Shown here in pieces: positions 26,003 through 34,984 of a stretch of 62,083 nt of DNA. Below the pieces are notes generated by a model that was not told where the DNA came from, made no database searches, and saw only the letters and a list, made by a program, of their open reading frames with translations. Origin of the DNA: Pseudohalocynthiibacter aestuariivivens (GTDB lineage Bacteria; Pseudomonadota; Alphaproteobacteria; Rhodobacterales; Rhodobacteraceae). How positions within the stretch are numbered: position 1 is the first letter of the stretch; each line of letters starts with the position of its first letter. The translations under genes and the position numbers were made by a program. The stretch is taken from positions 1 to 62,083 of the forward strand of contig NZ_CP049043.1 of assembly GCF_011040495.1 (NCBI RefSeq), written 5' to 3'.

Positions 26003-29000
26003 TCAACCGGTGGACAAATCCTCGGCCGCATGCAGATCGGCATACCACAGATCTACCGGTGGGCGACGGCCCGCGGCGCGCAACTCGTTCCAACGCGACT
26101 GCGCCCAGGCTCTCTCGGATTTATCGCCGGTCGCCTGCGCACGTTTCCAGCGAAACTCCACCTCGTCCCAATCGGATGTCACGACTTCCGGCGCACGCTC
26201 GCGGACCCGCGCCAGTGATTCCAACGCCGCATCATACCATTCGATCGCTGTCGGCCTGTCGCCGCGCGCCAGCGCCACATCGGCAACACGCTGCTGGGCG
26301 ATTGTGATGCCCTGCAAATGCTCCATCGTCTCTGCTTCGGCCAGTGCGTCTTTGGCGGCCTTCAAAGCCACCTCGGCGTTTCGCTGGGCCGCGTCCAAAT
26401 CACCCATCGCAATGTAGATATCAACATAGGAAACCGCCGTAAAATGCCGCATATTCTGCGCCAGAGTGCCGGCACCCATCTCGTCTCGTATTGGTTCCAG
26501 AAGTGCCTCTGCCTGATCGAGATGGGTCAATGCGGCAGCAAGATCGCCAGCATACAAATGAAACGCTCCACACGCCCTTAACCGGACCGCCAGTTGAATC
26601 TTGACCTGATTGTTTTCCGGACTTGCCTCCAGCCGGGTCTGACACAGTGCCAGCGCCCGGTCATTTTCCGCGACCGCTTCCTCCAGAGTGCCCAGAGCAG
26701 TAAGCGCGATTGAGCGTTCCCGCGCGAGGTTTTCGCGGCCAAGGGCAAATTCGTTGCTGTCCTCTGTCTGGCGCTCAAGCTCGTCGATGATTTCTGCCGC
26801 CTGATCATATTGCAGCAACGCAGCATCCCGATCATCGGCATTCAGATGACAGCCCCCCAATTGCCGCAACGCCCCAAACAGCTGCCCCAGCCCGGCACGC
26901 CGGTTCGTCGCCGTTTCCAATATCTGCCTGCATTGGCTGACAGTACGTTCCGACAACGCGATAGAGCTTTCAACGCGCCCCAGTTGCTGCATTATCAAGG
27001 ACAGGCGGTTATATTCGTCAGTCACGAACCGCAGGACTGCGGGATGACCGACGAACTGCTCCAGTAACGCATCAAGCTCTGCTTCGATCTCTACCGCGAC
27101 CTTGTGGGCCGCATCAGGCTCGTCTCTGGTCAACGTCGCAGCCTGCCGCGCCAGACGCCCCACCAGATTGGCGCGGGGTGCCAGACTTCGGGGCCGCGCG
27201 GCAGATTGTGCCTTTGCGCTGTCCACCAGTTGTTGCAGCAGCCTGCTCTGCGCGGGCAGGTCAACAGATCTGACCGCCCGGCTAAACCGCATTTCCAGAA
27301 CGTTATCCGCGCAACTGCGGATAAATTGCGGATCCTCCGACACGCGCTCGAACAAGGACTCATAGAGCGTGATTGCCGCTTCTGCTTCGTCGTCGGTCCC
27401 CTCGCCCACGGCCCGCCAGGTGATCAGATATTGCGACGCCAGCAAATTGCGCTGCGCGTTCAGATCGGCACGGTTCTCTGCATATTCCAGAGACAGACGA
27501 TGCCCCTCATCCTCCAGAGCGCGGGCTTCGTCCCTGCGCCCCAGCGCATTAAGATACTTGGCCTTGCGGGCGATCAACACCAAATGATCTATCCGGTCGC
27601 GATGCAGCACCTCGTTCGCACTCATGTCGAGCAGCGACAACGCCTCTTCGATGTCAGCCAGCGCCGCATCGCTCTGCCCGGCAGATGCGAAACACTCGGC
27701 GCGGGTCCGCAACGCCGTAGACAATGCCTGCCGTCGGTCTGTCGATCGCGGCGCGTCCCCCAGATAATCACGACACGCCTGCACGTTGTCGGTGCGCAGA
27801 GCCAACGCATCGTTGAAATCTCCGATTTCGATCAGCACGGCCGCTTTTACATTGTTCGCCGCCTGTAGTTCGGCAGTGATTTCGGCATTGTTCGGATAAA
27901 TCCCGGCCAGCCGCTGCGCCTCGGTCACCGCCTCTTTGGCCAAGGCTTCGGCCTCGGGCACCCGCCCCTCTGCCAGCATGTTTTCGGCGAACCTGTGCAA
28001 TATGCCGATCAGCCCCTTGGCCTCGCTGTAGCTGGACGGGTTCGCGGCACATAGCGCGCGCTGCAAATCCAATGTCTCCTGGCTAAGCGCAATCATCTCG
28101 TCACTCTTGCGCTGTAGCGCCGCCGAATAACTACTGAACTTCAGCGCATCGGACAGCAGAGATTTGGCCTGCCAACCACCCGGATTCTTTTCCACGATTT
28201 CGCGGCACGCTTTCAGATTCTCATCAGCCAGCGCCGCATGTTTTTCATAATCCCCGCGACTAACGGCCATGCCGCCCGTGGCGAAGGCACCGATAATCAC
28301 CCGCCGCCTCTTGGTCAGGTCGTCAGGATCGGCGTCCGCCATGCGCCGGAACATTTCCAGCGCCTCGTCGTAATATCCCGCTGCCAGCTCCAGTGCGCCG
28401 GCTTCCTTTGCGCCGTCACCCTGATCGAACAACACCACGCCCAGCAGGTCCAATGCTGTATCCGAACCGCTTTGTGCCTGCGCACGGGCTTCTTGGGTGA
28501 CGCGCGCCAGTTGCGCCTCGGCCTCTTCCACCCGCCCCTCGCGGCGCAACAGTCGCGCCTGCAACAAAACAGCCCAGATCAGGTTGCGCCGCGCCGCAGG
28601 GAAATTGGCATCCTTTGCCACAATGTCGCGCGCCAAAGCTTCGGCAGATTTGGCAAGATCACGCGCGGCAGCGGAATCGCCAAAATCCTCTTGGCGAAAG
28701 GCCTGGCGCGCCAATGCCTCTGCATGGGCATTGGCCAACCACAGATTGCCGTCATGTGCGGCACTGGCGGCGGCGGAATGGTCCAGCGCCTCTTGCATTA
28801 CCGCGATGGCGGCGGGCAGATCGCCCATCTCCTTTTCGATCTCAGCCGCCCACATCAGGCTCAGCGTCAGCTCCAGCAACGTATCTTCGTCGTTCGGATC
28901 ATCCTCCAGCAGCGCGCGATAGATACGCGTGGCGTTTTCGATCGCCTCGCGGGCATCCACCAATGCACCAGCGTTGCCATGCGTCGCGGCGAGCCGTTCA

Positions 29001-29878
29001 AACGCATTGCCCAGAATGCGTGCAACGCCGCGCTCCTGCGGGGCGGCGGCAGCGGCACTGCGCGCCTCGTCGACCGCATTGCCGGCCGAATTCAGTGCAT
29101 CGCCCAACGCACCATTCGACGCCTGCGCGCTACTCAACTGGATCAGCGCCCGCGCGCGATCCTCGGCGCTGCGGGCACCTGTCAGTGCCTTGTGCGCAAC
29201 CTTCTCTGCCTCCTCGGCCGCATCTGTCATCAGCAAGGACCGTGCAAGTCGGCAAATCGAGACGACATCGCCGGGATCAAGTGCGATGGCGTTGCGCAAC
29301 GCATCTATCGCTCGGGCCTGGTCCCGCGGGCGCGCCAATGCCGCCACTTCGCGCCAGATCGGGGCGCCGGCCGCGCCCGCCGCCTCTGCCCGGCGCACAA
29401 GTGTCGCGATGGCAGAGGCATAATCGCCGCGCGCATATTGCAGAACCACGTTGCGATCCGACCGTGTGCCGGACGTCGCAAGTTCGGCCACGATATCGGT
29501 AAAGGCGCGACGCTCGTCATCGCCATCGGCAATTGCCGCCAACCCCTCGCCCGAGCCGCCGCCCATCGGTTCCAGCGCCTTGACACCGCCATCAATCCCC
29601 GCCCCGTCCGTAGCAGAGTAGAGCGCGCGCGCCAGTTCCGTCGCCTCGTTCACGGTGGCGTCACCGCTGGCAATCAATGCCAGAATGCGGTCCTTGTCCG
29701 TTTGCGGCAGAGCGGGTTTTTCCTCATCACCCCGTCGTCGCACCGCGCGGATCACAAAAAAGAATACCCCCAACGCCGCGCCGACAAACCCGATCGCCCA
29801 TGTGACCTGTTCGGTCGGGGTCAGGGCCAGAAAATCCTGCCACAGAGTCAACGCCCAGCCTTTGGCCCGGTCAATCAT
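26003..29878 (-). CDS. Membrane-anchored TPR-repeat protein, 1291 residues
   Basis: It starts at ATG 29878. One transmembrane helix near the N-terminus (about residues 24-44, VTWAIGFVGAALGVFFFVI) is followed by an Arg-rich stretch (RAVRRR), placing the remainder in the cytosol. From about residue 140 to the end it is almost entirely helix-turn-helix units of TPR type, rich in Ala at the packing positions (for example DYASAIATLVRRAEAAG, ALRNAIALDPGDVVSICRLA). There is no visible catalytic domain. TPR arrays are protein-binding scaffolds. It lies between the toxin-antitoxin pair and the replication initiator, away from the giant-protein genes. Role unknown. It is unusually long for a plasmid-backbone gene. 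Confidence 0.85.
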   Translation of the reverse strand: MIDRAKGWALTLWQDFLALTPTEQVTWAIGFVGAALGVFFFVIRAVRRRGDEEKPALPQTDKDRILALIASGDATVNEATELARALYSATDGAGIDGGVKALEPMGGGSGEGLAAIADGDDERRAFTDIVAELATSGTRSDRNVVLQYARGDYASAIATLVRRAEAAGAAGAPIWREVAALARPRDQARAIDALRNAIALDPGDVVSICRLARSLLMTDAAEEAEKVAHKALTGARSAEDRARALIQLSSAQASNGALGDALNSAGNAVDEARSAAAAAPQERGVARILGNAFERLAATHGNAGALVDAREAIENATRIYRALLEDDPNDEDTLLELTLSLMWAAEIEKEMGDLPAAIAVMQEALDHSAAASAAHDGNLWLANAHAEALARQAFRQEDFGDSAAARDLAKSAEALARDIVAKDANFPAARRNLIWAVLLQARLLRREGRVEEAEAQLARVTQEARAQAQSGSDTALDLLGVVLFDQGDGAKEAGALELAAGYYDEALEMFRRMADADPDDLTKRRRVIIGAFATGGMAVSRGDYEKHAALADENLKACREIVEKNPGGWQAKSLLSDALKFSSYSAALQRKSDEMIALSQETLDLQRALCAANPSSYSEAKGLIGILHRFAENMLAEGRVPEAEALAKEAVTEAQRLAGIYPNNAEITAELQAANNVKAAVLIEIGDFNDALALRTDNVQACRDYLGDAPRSTDRRQALSTALRTRAECFASAGQSDAALADIEEALSLLDMSANEVLHRDRIDHLVLIARKAKYLNALGRRDEARALEDEGHRLSLEYAENRADLNAQRNLLASQYLITWRAVGEGTDDEAEAAITLYESLFERVSEDPQFIRSCADNVLEMRFSRAVRSVDLPAQSRLLQQLVDSAKAQSAARPRSLAPRANLVGRLARQAATLTRDEPDAAHKVAVEIEAELDALLEQFVGHPAVLRFVTDEYNRLSLIMQQLGRVESSIALSERTVSQCRQILETATNRRAGLGQLFGALRQLGGCHLNADDRDAALLQYDQAAEIIDELERQTEDSNEFALGRENLARERSIALTALGTLEEAVAENDRALALCQTRLEASPENNQVKIQLAVRLRACGAFHLYAGDLAAALTHLDQAEALLEPIRDEMGAGTLAQNMRHFTAVSYVDIYIAMGDLDAAQRNAEVALKAAKDALAEAETMEHLQGITIAQQRVADVALARGDRPTAIEWYDAALESLARVRERAPEVVTSDWDEVEFRWKRAQATGDKSERAWAQSRWNELRAAGRRPPVDLWYADLHAAEDLSTG

Positions 29879-30013
29879 CGGCCGACTTTCGGGACATTGG
29901 TGGGAAACGCATCACTCAAATTGGGCCTTGGTGGTCAGGTAATTCTACGGCAGCGTCTCCCTTATCCGTCAGAATCCCGTTTCGGGCAAACAAAGATCGC
30001 CCCCTCCCCCGGA

Positions 30014-31030
30014 TCAGAGCGGATTATTCTCTGCATAGGTCCGGAAAAATGCCAGAAACGCGCGGTCAGCATCGCGCGGTGCCTCCTTGCCCTTGGCCCA
30101 ATCGCGCCATTCACCCTCGACATGATAGATATCGTAACCCGGATAGCGCAGGCGCGCGGTCTCGTAGGTTTCCGCCCGCAGGGCCGCGCCGCGCGCCTCA
30201 AGCCAGACCGGGCGCGGGCGCAGAGCGGCGGCGCGTTCCTCGGTCCGGGCCTCCGTGCGGGCCTTGCGCCCCACTTTCGAGAAACTTAACTCGCGTTCCG
30301 CCTCGGCCTCTGCCCCGGCATCCTTGCGCCACCAGCGCAGCTCGACATGCGTGACCCGCCGCCCGGTCTTGATCGGCGCGATCTCGACCATGTAATCGCT
30401 GAGCGCGGTCACTTCGGCCACCGCCGGGTCAATCGCCCGCAGCTTGAGGTTGGACCAACTGGTCAACTTGCCCTTGGGCACCCCCAAGATGCCCCGCAAA
30501 TCATCCAGACTGAACCGCTCGTTGGATTTCCAGCGCAGATTGCCGCGCTTTTGGATCATCTCATAGAGGGTCAGCGCATACTTGCTGCTGAGTGCGAACA
30601 TCACTTGCCGCTGCAATCGGGCGAAAACGGTGCTGTCCTTGATGATGCGCCGCAGCCGTGCGGGAATTTCGTATTCCAACAGCCCGTCGCGGCGCGTCGA
30701 TTCGATGTTGCCCCCCAGCAGTTGCACCCGCTCGATGGCATCCTCTCCGTCGCGCTGCACCTTGACCTTGACGATTGACGCCATCAGCCGCTCGATGCTT
30801 TCGCCCACCCGGTCATTCGAATTATGCGATCCGCGCAGATCCGCCTTTGCGATGACATGCGTCACCGGTTTGTCGATGGCATCCCACGCGTTTTCCAACA
30901 GTTGATTGTAAATCCGCCGATCGGCCAGCGTCAGCGGGGTGACCTCGACCAGATCGACCAGTTCTCCGGGTTTCACCAGACTCTCGGCATTGGGCCGCGC
31001 CTCGACGGTCCTGTAGGGTCTTGTTGCCAT
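30014..31030 (-). CDS. repA: Plasmid replication initiator (Rep_3-superfamily type)
   Basis: This 338-residue protein opens with a region (ELVDLVEVTPLTLADRRIYN) typical of Rep_3-like winged-helix initiators. It then has two helix-rich DNA-binding units, including FALSSKYALTLYEMIQKRGN and FSLDDLRGILGVPKG, the usual Rep winged-helix signatures. It is transcribed away from parAB across a 626-base gap containing iteron-like repeats, the arrangement known for RepA/RepB-type plasmids of Rhodobacterales. It should bind the iterons and open the origin. The C-terminal 70 residues are a lineage-specific tail (WRDWAKGKEAPRDADRAFLA). Which Rhodobacterales compatibility group it belongs to cannot be decided by eye. 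Confidence 0.82.
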   Translation of the reverse strand: MATRPYRTVEARPNAESLVKPGELVDLVEVTPLTLADRRIYNQLLENAWDAIDKPVTHVIAKADLRGSHNSNDRVGESIERLMASIVKVKVQRDGEDAIERVQLLGGNIESTRRDGLLEYEIPARLRRIIKDSTVFARLQRQVMFALSSKYALTLYEMIQKRGNLRWKSNERFSLDDLRGILGVPKGKLTSWSNLKLRAIDPAVAEVTALSDYMVEIAPIKTGRRVTHVELRWWRKDAGAEAEAERELSFSKVGRKARTEARTEERAAALRPRPVWLEARGAALRAETYETARLRYPGYDIYHVEGEWRDWAKGKEAPRDADRAFLAFFRTYAENNPL

Positions 31031-31217
31031 GCTGCTCTGCTCGCTTACACGGTTGCTCTTACTTTTGTTATTGTTGCAATGTAAGATAACGTAAACGCAC
31101 CGCCCCGTCTATCACCCGATTTGTAAGGGTTGATTCGCCCGGAATCCGCGCGGTGATTCGCAACTGCCTGTATTCTACTGGCTTTTCACACGAGACAAAG
31201 CCTGCCCACCGCCGCAC

Positions 31218-31321
31218 CCGAAACGTAAGGATAGAGCCCCGCCCCGAGACGTAACCCAAGCCATCCCAGTGTGTAATGCCAGCCACCCCGGAACGTATGC
31301 AATACAGTCCCAAAAGGTAAG
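31218..31321. repeat. Iteron-like array, probable origin of replication
   Basis: Five copies of a CCGAAACGTAA-like element occur in one orientation, with GTAA (or GTAT) cores at 31225, 31251, 31273, 31295 and 31317. The last four are exactly 22 bases apart, two DNA turns, so a protein would meet them on one face. The copies vary: CCGAAACGTAA, CCGAGACGTAA, CCAGTGTGTAA, CCGGAACGTAT, CCAAAAGGTAA. They lie about 190 bases upstream of the initiator gene, where iterons for a Rep_3 protein are expected. The identical phasing makes chance less likely, but binding is not shown. Confidence 0.55.
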
Positions 31322-31340
31322 TTTAGAGACTGATATTGCT

Positions 31341-31349
31341 TTATCCTCA
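31341..31349 (+). promoter_or_regulatory. Candidate DnaA box
   Basis: TTATCCTCA differs from the consensus TTATCCACA at one base and lies 20 bases after the last iteron, a usual distance in iteron plasmids. A second, imperfect match (TTATCCCACA) is near 31635. Short motifs like this also occur by chance. Confidence 0.35.
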
Positions 31350-31553
31350 ACGGCTTGCCCTACATGAACACCGAAGATTCCGAAGGAAGAACCTAAAGGG
31401 TGATTTTAATTCTGGGTATCAGTGTGAAGAATCGCTTTCCTGTCCGCTTGCATAGTTAAAACTTACGTTTGGGGTGCCGCCATCGGAATACACCTATTTC
31501 ATCCGCCTGATTCGTCGGATACCCGAAAAAGTCGCTCTTTCGCATGCTTTTGG

Positions 31554-31563
31554 GGGAATTCCC
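31554..31563. promoter_or_regulatory. GGGAATTCCC palindrome upstream of parA
   Basis: A perfect 10-bp palindrome lies 94 bases before parA, followed by a T-run. ATCCG...CGGAT arms also flank 31501-31520. Either may be the ParA/ParB operator or centromere site; nothing in the sequence decides this. The rest of 31350-31656 shows no gene. Confidence 0.25.
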
Positions 31564-31656
31564 GTTTTTTCGGCAATTCGAGAAAATATTCAGACTTGAG
31601 CAATCGCGCCGAAACCCGCATGATTCGCTTTAGATTATCCCACAAAGAGGATTGAG

Positions 31657-32859
31657 ATGGAGCAGCCCGTTCTTCCCCCCATTACATTGGCAGAGCTTGA
31701 CCAACTGTCAAATCGTGCCGCTACAGTCATAAACCGTCTGCGCGACCGTCTGTTTGCCCCCGGCACGGACAAACAGCTGGACCTGCGGTTCACCGTGCGC
31801 CGCGCCGCCGAAATGACCGGCCGCAGTGACAAGCTGATCCGCGACGCAGAGGCCGATGGCCGCCTGCCCCAGCCGCACAAGGATCCCGAAACGGGCCGCC
31901 GCACGGGCTATAGCCTCGCCGATGTTAACGAGATGCGCCGCGTGTTCGGCACCCTGCCCCATCGCGCGCCCGACGATCCCGCCACGGTGCTGGCGGTCCA
32001 GAACTTCAAGGGCGGCGTCGGCAAATCCACGATGGTCTGCCACCTCGCACAGTTTCTCGCGCTCAAGGGATACCGCGTCTGCGTGATCGATTGCGACAGT
32101 CAGGCCAGCACCACCAGCGTGTTTGGTCTGAACCCCGATATCGACGTGGATGAAGAAGAAGAAACGCTCTACCCGTTCTTTCGCCACGGAGGACCGTCAT
32201 CGCTGCATTACGCGTTGCGCGGCACCTATTGGCCGGGCATTGCCCTGATCCCGGCGAACCTTGGCCTCTATGATGCCGAATACGAATTTGCCGCCCGCAT
32301 GGCCCGCGATCAAAACTTCGTCTTGGACCGGCTTCGCGATGGAATAGAGACGATCAAGGATCAGTTTGACGTGATCCTGCTGGATCCGCCCCCGGCACTG
32401 GGGATGCTGTCGCTCAGTGTGCTGCGCGCGGCCAATGCCATCATCATTCCGGCCCCGCCAAACAACATTGATTTCGGTTCGACCGCCCATTTCCTCAAGA
32501 TGATGGGTGCGACGCTGAATGAACTGGCCCGTGCAGGCGGTGCGCGCGATTACGCTTTCATTAAGATTCTCGCGACCAAGATGAATGACGGCAAATCGGC
32601 CCATGTCGCGATCAAGCGGATGATGGATGCGGTATTCCCGCACGATATGCTGAACGCGGTGCTGAAGGACAGTGCCGAGATCGACAATGCCGCCGCCAAT
32701 CTGGCGACGGTGTACGAGCTGACCGGTGCCGCGACGCGTACCGACACACACCGGCGCTGCCGGGCCTATCTGGACGCGGTCAATGGCGAGATTGAGCTGT
32801 TGATCCGCAAGACATGGCCCAGCCATTACGGCGCGCTGCGCAAGGAGGGATTGCTATGA
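31657..32859 (+). CDS. parA: Plasmid partitioning ATPase ParA (type Ia)
   Basis: This 400-residue protein starts at ATG 31657 after AGAGGA. The N-terminal 110 residues form a MerR-like helix-turn-helix (FTVRRAAEMTGRSDKLIRDA), as in large type Ia ParA proteins that repress their own operon. The deviant Walker A is KGGVGKST (about residue 118), then CVIDCDSQAS (Walker A') and DVILLDPPPALG (Walker B). It moves ParB-bound plasmid copies over the nucleoid. The stop overlaps parB (ATGA). It diverges from the replication initiator across the presumed origin. Confidence 0.94.
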   Translation: MEQPVLPPITLAELDQLSNRAATVINRLRDRLFAPGTDKQLDLRFTVRRAAEMTGRSDKLIRDAEADGRLPQPHKDPETGRRTGYSLADVNEMRRVFGTLPHRAPDDPATVLAVQNFKGGVGKSTMVCHLAQFLALKGYRVCVIDCDSQASTTSVFGLNPDIDVDEEEETLYPFFRHGGPSSLHYALRGTYWPGIALIPANLGLYDAEYEFAARMARDQNFVLDRLRDGIETIKDQFDVILLDPPPALGMLSLSVLRAANAIIIPAPPNNIDFGSTAHFLKMMGATLNELARAGGARDYAFIKILATKMNDGKSAHVAIKRMMDAVFPHDMLNAVLKDSAEIDNAAANLATVYELTGAATRTDTHRRCRAYLDAVNGEIELLIRKTWPSHYGALRKEGLL

Positions 32860-33857
32860 GCAAGAAACACGATGCCATCTTTGACGACGTTCTAAGCGGG
32901 CTGGACGGCCCGGATGCCCCCGCGCCCGAACGTGCAGGCGCGCGGTTTCTGAAGCGCTCGACCGCGATCAGCGACCGCATGTCGGGCGAGATGGAAGAGA
33001 AAACATTGCGCTGGGTCGATCCGGCCGAATGCCGCATGTGGGACCGGCATAACCGCGACTATGATTTGTTGAACGAGGAAAACTGCCGCGATCTGATCGA
33101 CGGGATTCGCGCGCAGGGACGGCAGGAGTTTCCGGCGATCGTGCGTCCCATCGACGACGTGGGCTACAAATACGAGGTGATCTGCGGCGCGCGTCGGCAC
33201 TTTGCCGTCAGCTGGCTGCGCGCCAATAACTATCCGCAGTTCAAATACCTGATCGAAGCGCGGGAAATGTCGGATGAAGAAGCATTTCGTCTGGCCGATA
33301 TCGAGAATCGTGAACGCGAAGATATCAGCGATTATGAGCGGGCCATCGACTATGCCGACGCCATCGCGCGCTATTATGGCGGCAAGCAAAAGGCAATGGC
33401 CGCGCGGCTGGAGGTTAGCCAGCCGTGGCTGAGCCGCTATCTGACGCTGGCGGCGCTGCCGGCTTCGGTCGTCGGTGCGTTCCCGTCGATCCGTGATCTG
33501 CGCGAACGCCACGCCCGCGAGCTAAAGCCGCTGCTGGCGCGTCCCGCCACAGCCGAACCGGTGCTGGCCGAGGCCGCGCGACTGGAGGCGAGCCAGCAAA
33601 GCGCGCGCAACGGGCGTGGATCGTTCATCGACGCCGCGGATGTGGTCAAGGCGCTAAAGCGCGCCGCGACCCCGCCCAAGTTAAAATCGTTGAAAAAGGT
33701 CGACGAAACGCTGTATGCGCGGTCCCCGGGCGAGCGGGGCATCACCGCCCGCAAGAGCGGCCGCCGCTTTCAATTGCAGTTCGACGACAGTCTGAGCGAA
33801 GGCAGCCTGCGGGCGGCGTTCGATCAGTTCATCAAGGCGCGGATTAGCAAGCGGTAA
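32856..33857 (+). CDS. parB: Plasmid partitioning protein ParB
   Basis: The ATG at 32856 overlaps the parA stop, with AAGGAGG upstream; the frame extends to 32814 but only inside parA. The product is 333 residues. ParB-type motifs are VICGARRHFAVSWLRA (Box II-like GxRR, the CTPase site) and EAFRLADIENREREDISDYE. A helix-turn-helix follows (QKAMAARLEVSQPWLSRYLT), which would read parS. The C-terminal tail serves as a dimerisation domain. Together with ParA it segregates this replicon. Confidence 0.93.
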   Translation: MSKKHDAIFDDVLSGLDGPDAPAPERAGARFLKRSTAISDRMSGEMEEKTLRWVDPAECRMWDRHNRDYDLLNEENCRDLIDGIRAQGRQEFPAIVRPIDDVGYKYEVICGARRHFAVSWLRANNYPQFKYLIEAREMSDEEAFRLADIENREREDISDYERAIDYADAIARYYGGKQKAMAARLEVSQPWLSRYLTLAALPASVVGAFPSIRDLRERHARELKPLLARPATAEPVLAEAARLEASQQSARNGRGSFIDAADVVKALKRAATPPKLKSLKKVDETLYARSPGERGITARKSGRRFQLQFDDSLSEGSLRAAFDQFIKARISKR

Positions 33858-33893
33858 TGGGCTGTGGCGTGCCGGTGGGGCAGGCTGGATAAA

Positions 33894-33912
33894 TTGCCCA
33901 TTGGCAACTTTT
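33894..33912 (+). terminator. Weak hairpin-plus-T terminator after parB
   Basis: TTGCC-CATT-GGCAA, a 5-bp stem, is followed by CTTTT. It lies in the 83-base gap between the convergent parB and HlyD-type genes. The short stem makes it a weak candidate. Confidence 0.35.
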
Positions 33913-33940
33913 CCCTAAGCGGTTGAAAATATAATCTAAT

Positions 33941-34669
33941 TTATTGGGCAAGTCGTAAATTACAGCTTTGCCCGGCCAATATAGCCCCTTCCGGGTTCGG
34001 CAGCGTCAGTTGCAGCCCAAACGTGCCCGTGGCCGCATCCAGTACAGGGTCGATCACGTCAATCACGCCGCTGACGATACCGCCGGTTTCCAGTGTGATT
34101 TCGGCGCTTTGCCCGACCTCGATATCGGTGCGTCGCGCGGCGGGTAGATAGGCCTCGACATGCAGCGGATCAATCTGGGCCAGTACGATGATCGGTGCCT
34201 GTTCGTTATATAGCTCGCCCACCGACATCAGGGTGTCTGTCACCACCCCGTCAAACGGCGCGCGGATGCGTTTGCGCTCGCGGGCCGACAGCGCCGCGTT
34301 CAGCTGTACCGCCGCGACTTTCAATTGAAAGATCGCTTCTTCTTCTTCCAGCCGAGCCGATTGCGCGGCCAGAATCGCGGCCTCCTGCTCGGCCTTGGGC
34401 ACCAGATTCCGCTCTACGAGGGTGGTCAGGCGTTCGGCGTTCAATTCTGCGGTTTCGGCCTTGCGCTGTGCCAGTCGCACCGCGATGTCAGAGGACATGC
34501 GCAGGCGGGCCAGTTCTACCTGACTATCTTCTTCCGAGGCTTCGAGTTCTGCCATGACTTGTCCCTTGGTCACGCGGTCAGCGCGATCCACGACCAGCGT
34601 TGACAGAACGCCACTCTCGGCGGCGCCGATTCGGGCAATTTCGTTGGCGTGCACCAGACATTCGGCCAC
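33941..34669 (-). CDS. HlyD/RND-type periplasmic adaptor protein
   Basis: At least 242 residues from GTG 34669. The adaptor plan is clear: a lipoyl half (ESGVLSTLVVDRADRVTKGQ), an alpha-hairpin rich in Glu/Ala/Gln (about residues 45-115), a second half (KRIRAPFDGVVTDTLMSVGE) and a beta-barrel (VEAYLPAARRTDIEVGQ). The frame stays open upstream of the GTG, and the added residues (RRQTLAYISCVCALSAPAAT) look like a signal peptide with an AxA-type end. No ATG, GTG or TTG begins that extension; an ATT at about 34759 is the only plausible start. The true protein is therefore probably longer and periplasmic. It diverges from the giant LEPR-XLL gene. No ABC transporter or TolC gene is adjacent. Confidence 0.78.
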   Translation of the reverse strand: MAECLVHANEIARIGAAESGVLSTLVVDRADRVTKGQVMAELEASEEDSQVELARLRMSSDIAVRLAQRKAETAELNAERLTTLVERNLVPKAEQEAAILAAQSARLEEEEAIFQLKVAAVQLNAALSARERKRIRAPFDGVVTDTLMSVGELYNEQAPIIVLAQIDPLHVEAYLPAARRTDIEVGQSAEITLETGGIVSGVIDVIDPVLDAATGTFGLQLTLPNPEGAILAGQSCNLRLAQ

Positions 34670-34803
34670 CGTCTGCGCCGTCGCGGCTGGTGCGGATAAC
34701 GCGCAAACACATGATATGTAAGCGAGCGTTTGTCGCCGGATGATGAACGGTATGTTAATAGCGAACCTATAGCATAGTTTATTGCCGTAGCGTCACGGAG
34801 CAT

Positions 34804-34984
34804 GCTACAGTCGCGTTAGTAATACAAGAATTCCGCCTGCTCGGCCCTTCGTGTGTTTCCGCCCTCGCCAAATATTGCCCGGGCCGATCGCTGCCAGGTC
34901 GGGCATGAGGCATGCCCAGTCAGGGGGGTCCATGGGGGGCTTGGTGTTTTTGAGCGGCGCGCGTGTTTTGCGCCCTAACGTAAC
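34804..34984. promoter_or_regulatory. Divergent control region with 17-bp inverted repeat
   Basis: The gap between the HlyD-type adaptor and the giant gene contains GGGCATG-AGG-CATGCCC at 34901-34917, two perfect 7-base arms. This fits a regulator dimer site shared by, or separating, the two divergent genes. No certain -35/-10 boxes are seen. Confidence 0.35.

Noticed and set aside
28238..30289. 683-codon plus-strand frame opposite the TPR gene
   Set aside because: It crosses a gene boundary, has no domain and is Arg/Gln/His-rich; the minus-strand TPR protein explains the region.
34570..34803. 77-codon minus-strand frame starting at ATG 34803, as a separate gene
   Set aside because: Most of it overlaps the HlyD-type adaptor in another frame and it has no recognisable features.
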